64,000 bases of DNA. It comes from a virus. Where the stretch lies: the IMG/VR virus record IMGVR_UViG_3300010885_064105, positions 1 to 64,000 of that record; one strand, 5' to 3'. Both the position numbers and the translations under genes were made by a program. The first letter of the stretch is position 1. Each line of letters opens with the position of its first letter. Shown here one piece after another: positions 54,287 to 63,100 of the stretch. The notes below the pieces were generated by a model that saw nothing but the letters and a program-made list of their open reading frames with translations, had not been told where the DNA came from and did no database searches.

Positions 54287-55718
54287 TGTGAACATACTCT
54301 ATTGTCATAGATAATCTATTTTCGTTCATATTCCAAGAAAATCCGCTATTTTGTACATATAAATAATTGTCAGGAGCAAAATCTTTAATAGGTATACTAT
54401 TATAAATTGTTATTGGAAATTTAAGATTTGCTATTCCTGAAGATGGTAAAACGCATTCATAATTGACAGTAGTAGAACTATATGTTCCATTTGAGTTAAT
54501 TTCTTGTAATATTGGACCTAATTTTCGTCCTAGAACAAAAATAGAAGCATATAATTTTTTTTGTCCATAGTTAGTATCTACGGTTATATTTTCGCTGATT
54601 GCTTCTGGCACTATAGTTTTTGGTCTACTATCATAAGAAAAGCTATATGTTATCAATCCAGCAGCCGAATCAAATCCTTCTACTATAGACAGTGGTTTAG
54701 GATTTAATGTTGCTCCAGCTAAAGCGCTAGCTCTACTATTTATTTGATTTCTAACATCAATATATGTTTTTAAAGCATTAGCAAATCTCCCAGTAGTAGG
54801 AATAAAATTTGTTGAATCAGTAGCAGGTTTATCATAACCTGGAATTCCAGTATTATTTTTACTAAACAATTCTATTCCCTGAACCGACCCCTTAACATTT
54901 GCTACAATATTTTTAGATTCATCAATACTAATTTCTACTTCAAAATTTTCTATAGAATGTTTTGAAATATCTTCTAAATTATCAACAGCTAACCAAGTGT
55001 CATCAAAACCATAAGAACCCTCAAATTTATTAATATTTACTTTTCTAATATGATTAAATAACACTAAATTATTATTTATATTTATATTACCATCAAAATT
55101 TAAGTTTCCACTATTAACCCACTGCTTAGCATTTTGCAACGGAGTTGTTCCTGGATAATACTTTCCGACAGCTCCTACAGAATGAGTAATTCTATACAGA
55201 GGACCCTTAGTTCCAGCTCCTTCGGCATTTGTTTTCCAATATTCTTCTAGTGATTCTATAGTCCAAGAGTCTTTGGTACTATTAACTAAATATAAATTTC
55301 CAGAGGGCTCATTTCTTTCGCAGATTAGTTCTATGCTATATGGGATAGTATTAACCCATCTATTTTCATTTTCGTCTACAGAATATTTTTTAATATAACA
55401 ATTAGTGAATAAGCCATATGAATTAGGCAGTGTTAGATCTATAGGCGTGGAATCTCTAAATAAATTATTTAATTTTTGTCTTATGCCAGTTGCTGCTTGT
55501 AGAGCGGTGTTTAATAATGCATCTGTATACTGCTGTGTTGGATTATTATTATCATTTCCTCCAAATTGTATTCCGGAGGGATATATTTCTCCCTTCAATG
55601 TAATATTGGTTGTGCCCCCTATGGGTTTTCCTGCTCCGTCCCTTTGTATTTCATTGCTTATTGTGACCAATGGAATTGGTGTTAATTTTAAGCTAGGTCC
55701 TATTGATAATGATCCCAT
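54279..55718 (-). CDS. structural protein, paralogue of the preceding entry
   Basis: The 479-residue protein begins SLSIGPSLKLTPIPLVTISNE, followed by LGGTTNITLKGEIYPSG, a start common in phage tail-associated proteins. The YRITHSVGAVGKYYPG block, NAKQWVN, then DDTWLAV, and SRPKTIVPEAISENITV repeat in the same order as in the 506-residue neighbour. The ribosome site AAGGAC precedes the ATG on the minus strand. Its end overlaps the paralogue start by eight bases. They probably diverged after tandem duplication. Confidence 0.68.
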   Translation of the reverse strand: MGSLSIGPSLKLTPIPLVTISNEIQRDGAGKPIGGTTNITLKGEIYPSGIQFGGNDNNNPTQQYTDALLNTALQAATGIRQKLNNLFRDSTPIDLTLPNSYGLFTNCYIKKYSVDENENRWVNTIPYSIELICERNEPSGNLYLVNSTKDSWTIESLEEYWKTNAEGAGTKGPLYRITHSVGAVGKYYPGTTPLQNAKQWVNSGNLNFDGNININNNLVLFNHIRKVNINKFEGSYGFDDTWLAVDNLEDISKHSIENFEVEISIDESKNIVANVKGSVQGIELFSKNNTGIPGYDKPATDSTNFIPTTGRFANALKTYIDVRNQINSRASALAGATLNPKPLSIVEGFDSAAGLITYSFSYDSRPKTIVPEAISENITVDTNYGQKKLYASIFVLGRKLGPILQEINSNGTYSSTTVNYECVLPSSGIANLKFPITIYNSIPIKDFAPDNYLYVQNSGFSWNMNENRLSMTIEYVHNE

Positions 55719-55744
55719 TATTTGTCCTTACTAACTAATACTTA

Positions 55745-58700
55745 TTATACACTACCATATAAATTATATCCGAATGGAGATCCGTCAACTGACCCTGCCG
55801 GATGATTTAATTGGTGAATTTGTGCAGTTGCTGTCCATAGGGCTGTTTTTCCATCAACTCCTGTTGCTCGTATGCTTAATCTAGGAACATTAGTTTGACC
55901 ATCATTATCTAAATATGTTCCAACTCCCATTCCCGCAGGCATTCCAACCACACCAACTCCTGTAGCAAATATATTTATTTTTTCTTGACCAAGTTTTGTA
56001 AATATCGTTCCATCAGCTGATCTATAAATACATCCTTGAATACTCATACCAGCAGCTTGTCTATCACCCACAGCAGGATTACTGCTATTAGTTCCATTTT
56101 GCCATAATACGGACACAAAAATATTATATGTCCAAACATTATCATAATTATATCCATTCACATTAGAAAGACTTATAGTATTGTACTGATTTTCAGTAGT
56201 CACGCTGTCTTTTGCAAAATTAGTTGTTAATGCAACAATGTTTCCTCCAGAAGCAGGAGTTCGACATCTTAGATAGTGTTGAGTAAATTGTGATGATCCA
56301 TCATATAAATTAGATCCATGTAAAAAAGAACCAGCAGCAAATGCATGAGTATGGTACGTATAATTTACCTTGGACTTATAACCAAACTGCAAACCCTTTA
56401 ATGTTTTGTCATCATTAGATAACCATGAGCTTTGTGGAGCTATAATGCCTTTATTTAAGTTCCATTTGGCTCCATCCCATATTAAAGACTGACCATCGTT
56501 ATTAACTCCCAAAGAATTACCTGCTCTATCAACATTTTGTAAACCTATATCAACTCTAAAAGCATTATTTTGACCAAGTGATGTATAAGTGGTAGTAATA
56601 GGATAATTACCACTAAATTGTGTTGTTAGATCTAAAGTGCTAGGGATCACATTACCAGCATTATCTACTCTTAGATATAAGCCAGATGTTGTAATACCTG
56701 GACCTATTCTTAAACTATTAGTCCATGTTTTACCTTCAACATATAAATGAGCCTGATTAATAACACTATTAAAAGTATCTGGAATAACATTAATAGCTAC
56801 TTGGCCACTAGCGGGGCTAATATGTAACCCTCTTCTGGTATTTAGTGCTCCAGAATTAATAACTGAAAATTTATTACCTAATCCTCGATTATTAAATATT
56901 GTATCAATTTGATTATTAGAACTTAATAATATGTTATAATTTGTATCATTAGTATTAGTTGCTAATAGATCATAACTAACAATGCCAGTAGCTCCTAGGG
57001 CTAAGGTTGATTGATTATTAAACCATCTGAAAGAAGTATCTCCAGTAGCCCAAGAATTACTACTGGCATATAGTACAGAGCATGCTCTAGAAGGATAGGA
57101 CAATAGTTTACCACTAGAATTCACATAAAGGAATGTACCAGTAAGACTTATTGGCAAACTCAAACCACTAGCTAAGCTTAAATTATTAAAGACTCCAGAA
57201 TTTCCACTTACATTAAAGAAATCTATTCTATTATTACCAAGATTAGTATTAAATAATACTTTAGCAAAATCATCACCACCGCTCCCTCTGATTCTCATTG
57301 TATAAAGATTGCCACCATCATTAACAAAAATCCCTGTTGGATTTATTATTAATCCATTATTATTATCTAGATTAAAATTTAATGATTCACCATTAGGATC
57401 AAAATAAATATTAGAAATACCACTACCGACTTTATTATTAATTTTAACCATTAGGCCAGTATCTAATCCTGATAACCTTACTGGTAATTGCCATGTTCCA
57501 TAGCCATTTACATTAGAAGTTAAAACATACTGATCAGGTGAAGAAAAACCTACTCTAATTGTACTAGTGCTAGTTAATCCACTTACAGATAAATCAGCTG
57601 TTGGTCTATCGGTATTAATTCCAAATCTATTATTATTCAGATCAATATTAACGATTGAAGTATTATTATCTGTTGATTTAACAATAAAATTACTTTGAAC
57701 TTTACCAGAATTAAATACTATTAAATCATTATCTAAAATAACTTTATTTAAATTATTTGTACCAATATATAATGTATTATCTGTTATTCCGCTAATACCA
57801 TAACCAACAACAACATTTTTAACACCAGATACATTATTGTTAAAGCCAATCACTGTACCACTACTATATATATATTTATTATTTGATCCTATTATAATAT
57901 TATTACAACCATATGATGGATTAAGTTCTGGACCTCCAGCACCTCCACCAACCATGTATGGCATAATCAAGCCACTAACAACAGTATTATTTGGACTATT
58001 ATTATCATCAAAATTAGAATTAATAGAATAATAACCATTAGAAGCATCAACACCAATAGAAGTGCTAAACTGAACGACAGTAGTATTATCTATAGTGTTC
58101 TCTGTAATATTTAATATTTCTCTTATAAATGTATTGCCAGTAGAAGCTGGACTTTGGATAGAAATTAGAGCTAAATCGCCCACAGTATATTTATTAGAAA
58201 CATTTAATGACGGAATAGATATGCTGAATGAAGATAAACCATTCATCAGAAAAGGATGAGCAATAGATCCAAGAGTATTATTTCTTCCATAAATAGTATT
58301 ATTTAGTCCATATATTTTATTATTGGTACCTACTACCAACCCGCTAGTTGCTAATTGATTATAACCCAAAACTATATTACCACTACCAAAAACATCCATA
58401 CGTTTATCTGAGTTATTAAAAACAAGAGAGTCTTTACCAACGATTAATGAATTGCTCCCTGCTGCACCAATATTATCTCCAATAATGTAGTTAGAATTAC
58501 CTATACTATAGGATTTTGAAGAATGACGCAGATCATTGAATGAGCCTATTACAGTGTCGTTCGAGCCGGATACTGAGTTTTTATTTCCAACTATATTATT
58601 AGATAATCCACCATATTGAGCATTATTAATACCAGCAATAACACTGTTATTAAGAGGAATATTCATAACCTTAGCAATACCACTAATATTACCAGCAGTA

Positions 58701-60133
58701 TTTATATATGCGCCAGTTTGATTGTTGAGAATACCTATAATAATATTATTATTACTATTAGATCCTGCTGAATTAGTATTGCCAAGGAATACTGTATTAT
58801 TTATTGAACCACTAGCATTGTTCTGGTTTCCAACCAATAAAGAATTAGTTATGTCTTTTATAATATTATTTTGACCAACTAATAAAAGCTTGTCTGGTAC
58901 CCCTCCACTATTTATGGTATTATTAATACCAAGTAATATGCTATCAGACAGTCCTTGTTGATTAGGATTATTATTGTTGCCGATACCTATAATCATGGAT
59001 CTAACAGCATCGTTGGAACCTATTCTATTGCCTATAAAAATTCCGCTATTAATATTAGATGCTGTTTGATAAGACCCAATACATATTAGATTATTTCCGC
59101 TAACTATATTTTGATTACCATAAGAAAGATTATTATTACCAGTTAAATATACTAATGAACCTATGAGATTATTATTACTGCCAGATACTGAAGTGTCGTT
59201 CCCTATATAAATATTAAAATCGCCAATATTAGAAGCATTAGAGCCCAAAACTATTCCTGAGATTCCAGAAGCGGTTAGCCCTTGAGCCAAGCCAACGGTT
59301 GATGAAATACTAGCATTATTATTACTACCCAATAAAATATTATGCAGTCCTGTGATATTAACAAAATTACCTAATAATGTATTATTAGATCCACTGGTAA
59401 CAATTGAGTTTCCTACGTTTATACCAGAAACTCCAGAAAATACTGAATTATTAGCAAATAGAAATACTCCGTCTCCGTTTACAATATTACTATTGCCAAT
59501 AATTATTCCACTATTAATTTTACCAGTATTGAGAGACCCAATATTATTATATAAAGTTCCACTTAATTCATTATAGTTACCAACAATATTATAAGAAAAA
59601 CCAGAAACAGAATTATTACCCCCTAAAGTAACATTAGCTAAATTAGCTACAAAAACAGGTTTATTTATACCAGTTTGATCAACTGTAAAAATAATTTCCC
59701 CACTTGTTGATCCTGTATTTGGGTCTAAGATTTTAGATAATATTTGACCATAATATATTTCATTATAATTAGTATCTCTACCAGCAAGATTTATAATAGA
59801 TGGATAACTGCCACTTACTGGCTGTGTTTGTGGATTGTGTACCAGTAACAAAGTGACTCCGGTAGGACAGTTAGTAATGCTCTCTATAATTAGGCCATCT
59901 TTTGAGCATGGAGTAACTATGTGTAAGACAGCGTCTGGCAAACCAGTATTAATTCCCAGTCTTCCGGTAGAAGCATCATAAGTGAGACTAGAATTACCAG
60001 TAGAAGATATTTGAAAATCAATATTTTGCTTATTAGCATTAAAAACTGTGCTAATTCCCGATGTTTGTGATAATGTTATATCAGGATTAATGCCGCTACC
60101 AATAACCAAATTATCTGTAATATTATAGCTCAT
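55745..60133 (-). CDS. tail fibre with NNN-type beta-roll repeats
   Basis: The protein has 1462 residues. After an N-terminal region with a GRLGINTGLPDAVLHI motif (the G-x-G/N-T-x-x-P-x-x-x-LHV element seen in fibre repeats), residues about 165-805 hold dozens of short degenerate repeats of the form G-N/S-x-N-x-x-x-G-x-x-N-x-x-x-G, as in the stacked heads of trimeric adhesins. The C-terminal part (about 1230-1462) has HAFAAGSFLHG, YNIFVSVLW, AAGMSIQGCIYRSADG, and resembles the C-terminal end of many phage fibres. It should be a trimeric fibre that contacts the host. It overlaps the tape-measure-like gene by four bases (ATGA). Confidence 0.8.
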   Translation of the reverse strand: MSYNITDNLVIGSGINPDITLSQTSGISTVFNANKQNIDFQISSTGNSSLTYDASTGRLGINTGLPDAVLHIVTPCSKDGLIIESITNCPTGVTLLLVHNPQTQPVSGSYPSIINLAGRDTNYNEIYYGQILSKILDPNTGSTSGEIIFTVDQTGINKPVFVANLANVTLGGNNSVSGFSYNIVGNYNELSGTLYNNIGSLNTGKINSGIIIGNSNIVNGDGVFLFANNSVFSGVSGINVGNSIVTSGSNNTLLGNFVNITGLHNILLGSNNNASISSTVGLAQGLTASGISGIVLGSNASNIGDFNIYIGNDTSVSGSNNNLIGSLVYLTGNNNLSYGNQNIVSGNNLICIGSYQTASNINSGIFIGNRIGSNDAVRSMIIGIGNNNNPNQQGLSDSILLGINNTINSGGVPDKLLLVGQNNIIKDITNSLLVGNQNNASGSINNTVFLGNTNSAGSNSNNNIIIGILNNQTGAYINTAGNISGIAKVMNIPLNNSVIAGINNAQYGGLSNNIVGNKNSVSGSNDTVIGSFNDLRHSSKSYSIGNSNYIIGDNIGAAGSNSLIVGKDSLVFNNSDKRMDVFGSGNIVLGYNQLATSGLVVGTNNKIYGLNNTIYGRNNTLGSIAHPFLMNGLSSFSISIPSLNVSNKYTVGDLALISIQSPASTGNTFIREILNITENTIDNTTVVQFSTSIGVDASNGYYSINSNFDDNNSPNNTVVSGLIMPYMVGGGAGGPELNPSYGCNNIIIGSNNKYIYSSGTVIGFNNNVSGVKNVVVGYGISGITDNTLYIGTNNLNKVILDNDLIVFNSGKVQSNFIVKSTDNNTSIVNIDLNNNRFGINTDRPTADLSVSGLTSTSTIRVGFSSPDQYVLTSNVNGYGTWQLPVRLSGLDTGLMVKINNKVGSGISNIYFDPNGESLNFNLDNNNGLIINPTGIFVNDGGNLYTMRIRGSGGDDFAKVLFNTNLGNNRIDFFNVSGNSGVFNNLSLASGLSLPISLTGTFLYVNSSGKLLSYPSRACSVLYASSNSWATGDTSFRWFNNQSTLALGATGIVSYDLLATNTNDTNYNILLSSNNQIDTIFNNRGLGNKFSVINSGALNTRRGLHISPASGQVAINVIPDTFNSVINQAHLYVEGKTWTNSLRIGPGITTSGLYLRVDNAGNVIPSTLDLTTQFSGNYPITTTYTSLGQNNAFRVDIGLQNVDRAGNSLGVNNDGQSLIWDGAKWNLNKGIIAPQSSWLSNDDKTLKGLQFGYKSKVNYTYHTHAFAAGSFLHGSNLYDGSSQFTQHYLRCRTPASGGNIVALTTNFAKDSVTTENQYNTISLSNVNGYNYDNVWTYNIFVSVLWQNGTNSSNPAVGDRQAAGMSIQGCIYRSADGTIFTKLGQEKINIFATGVGVVGMPAGMGVGTYLDNDGQTNVPRLSIRATGVDGKTALWTATAQIHQLNHPAGSVDGSPFGYNLYGSV
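57730..59640 (-). repeat. coding short repeats (Asn/Gly beta-roll)
   Basis: This stretch encodes the Asn/Gly/Ser-rich repeat part of the fibre. The plus strand reads as dense ATTATTA/TACC-type sequence. Units are about 14 residues long and vary enough that the DNA is not a simple satellite. Confidence 0.65.
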
Positions 60134-63100
60134 GCTATTGCTCCATCTGTTTGTTTGCTTATGCTACTCATGGCTTTATTAACTTCTCCCACAATCATGT
60201 TTCTAATACCTTCTTGCATACCTTGTAATGCTCCGGCTCCGTTAATGACAACATCAACTTTATGATTTCCTTGAATATTAATAACTTCTGGTAATTTTAG
60301 GCTATTTAGTTGTTGAATAAACTTGCCAAATGTTGCTGTAAACTGACTTAATCCATCAAAATTTAGGCCCATATCTTTATTATTAGATACACCACCGCCT
60401 CCTCCAGAAGTTTCATCGGTCATGCCCCCATTAGCTCTATATATTGGTTTTTTAAGTTGTATTGGCCCTCCAGCTTCTTTATAGACTACATGGCCTCCTT
60501 GATTATATTTCTTACTATTAATTTGTTGTAATAAATCTAAATTATTTTGAGCTGCCTGTTTATTGACTACAAACTCTCCGGGCGTTAACATGGCGGGGAC
60601 AGTATCACTACCCCTTGGTTGATAAGGAATTAGCATTCCATTATTAGCATAAATTATTCCTCCAGAGGCATGGCCAGCAGCATTTTGACGATTGCTATTT
60701 TGGGCTAAAAATTCTGGATGTTTTTGACCTAAAATTTTCCAAGCATTATCTAATACTAAGCCCTGAGCATGTGCTGCTTCAACTTGCTTGGAAAGTATTG
60801 CTAAGGCAGTTTTACCACTTGTGCCAACTATTCTACCTCCTATTGCAGGATATCTACTAAATTGAAATAATGCTTGTTTAGATCTATTATAAATACCTTC
60901 TAAATATTTAAATTGTCTTTGATCTTTTAAGTACATCTCCTTAGCGGCCTTATATACATCTTCTGGAGACAAAGACATAAAATGCTGTTCATAGAATTCT
61001 GATTTTGCTTTCGCATCTTTATCCTCATCAAGAGCTGATCTAACAGAGCCAGGCATAACTAGTTCAAATTTATCTGGATTAGCATTTACTTGTTTTTCTA
61101 GTTCCTCGAAGATTTTTACTAATGGAGATCTATTATTATCTGCCCTAGCGTCTACGTTGGCTCTGTAAGCCTCTTCCCTAGCGTTTAACATTTGATCATA
61201 TGAAGTAGTTTTATTTTTTCTAGCTGTTGCTCTATCTTCACGAGCAGTTTTTTCAGCTGCTCTACGATCTTGGTATGCTTGTTGTCTTTGTTCTAATGTT
61301 TGTTTTGGTGGTCTTGGTGGGGTATATCCACCCCTTGGCCTATAGATAGGATCAATCACTCCTCCATTAGAATATCCCTGGACTCCATTATTTATAGATT
61401 GTAGTAATGATAAATTTTTAGACGTAGCCTTAGCATTAACAACAAATTCTCCTGGTGTTAGCATAGCAGGAACAGTATCGGTGCCGCGAGGCTGATAGTT
61501 TACTAGTGTTCCTTGTGAAGCATAAATTATACCACCTTTATTTTTATTAATAGGCAGCTTTGATGCATCAAATCCATCTTGAGCATAAACAACGCCACCT
61601 CTATTAAATCTCATTGGGATAGGTGTTGTCTCATCATATAATACTTCTGGCGGTCTAGGCATTTGAGCTAAATTAGCTCTTTGTTCTGGAGTTGAGAGAG
61701 TCATAATCTCCTCACGAACAGCTTTTATATAATCTAATTCTTTTTTTGCCCAATCATTTTGAGATTGTAAGACTTGTGTCCCTTGCTTATTTGTCGTATT
61801 AGATATTCCAATGGCTGCTGGGTCAAACTGTGATGTTCCGTCTACAGTTGTTCCATCAAAAATATTTCTTTTTTCGTTATTAGCTTGATTATGGCCTAAG
61901 ACATCTATCGCATTTTGTGTATTATTTACAATTTGTTTTAAATAACTTGTTCTTTCCCAAATTCTATCACTAACTCTCTGAGTTTGTAAGAGTTGTGTGT
62001 TGGTTAGCTGCAAATTAGCATTTGGAACAGCTCCGGGAGGCACTGCTCCTCCAGTTCCATTGATTTCCTCCATTATCTTTTTTGCTTTCGCAAGAACGGT
62101 ATCATCGGCATCTGAACTATAGCTATTTTTATCAAATCTTTTAGGTTCAAAAGCTATTTGATATATTAGCTCGTCTAAGACAATATCACTATCACTTTTG
62201 CGATTATTATTTTCATCTAAGTTTAATTTTTGTTTTCGCCATAAGACTGAGGCTTTTTGTACTGTATCTTTTACCTTATCAAAGTTAGTATTTGCTTGGA
62301 TATCTTCCAAAGCTTTTTCCCTAGACTGAGCATTAACCAACATAATATCAGAAGGATAAATATCCATTAAATTATCTATAGGCATGCCAAATTTATCCAT
62401 AGGCTTCCCATCACCATTAACACCTATCCAAGAATTGCTTTCATTAGTACTTTGTGCTTTGTTTTCCATCCTATTAACATTTTTTCGTCTTAGTAATCCT
62501 ACTAAACCTCCATTAGCAGAATAAATTACCCCTCCTTTGCTTTTATTGATGCTTTGTAATAGTGGTAGATTTTGTCTTGTTGCTTGAGCATTAACAACAA
62601 ATTCTCCCGGAGTCAGCATCGCTGGCACTGTATCGGTACCACGAGGTTGATAGTTGACTAGTGTTCCTTGTGAAGCATATATCATGCCTCCTTTTTGTTT
62701 CGCCTGTATTGGTCTAACATCTCCATCAATAACCTGTAATGATCCCATAGGTGTTGGTATACCAAACCGCGGATCTGTAGCGTATCCAACATTACCCTGA
62801 TGAGCGTCTTTCCATTCGTACCCCTTTTCTCGTAAATATTTTTGCATTTCAGCACCGACATTGCCGGTTTGAAATTGTTTTTGAGCTTCTGGATCAAGCG
62901 TTTGAGTTCTTTGTTGAAAGCCTACAGTATATGGTCCTATATTTTGTCTTCCTGTATATCCTGCTACGCCTGGAACATCGGAAGGTAAAGACAAAGCTTC
63001 TAAATCAGGAGACTTTAAAATATTTTGAACATCACGATTTTGTGTATATCCAAGTTTAAATACTTTTCCATTACCAGCATCAAAAACCATCGATTCTCTA

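Noticed and set aside
57730-59640. Satellite DNA or CRISPR-like array
   Set aside because: The repeats are irregular, fully coding and explained by the Asn/Gly beta-roll of the fibre. There are no equal-length spacers.
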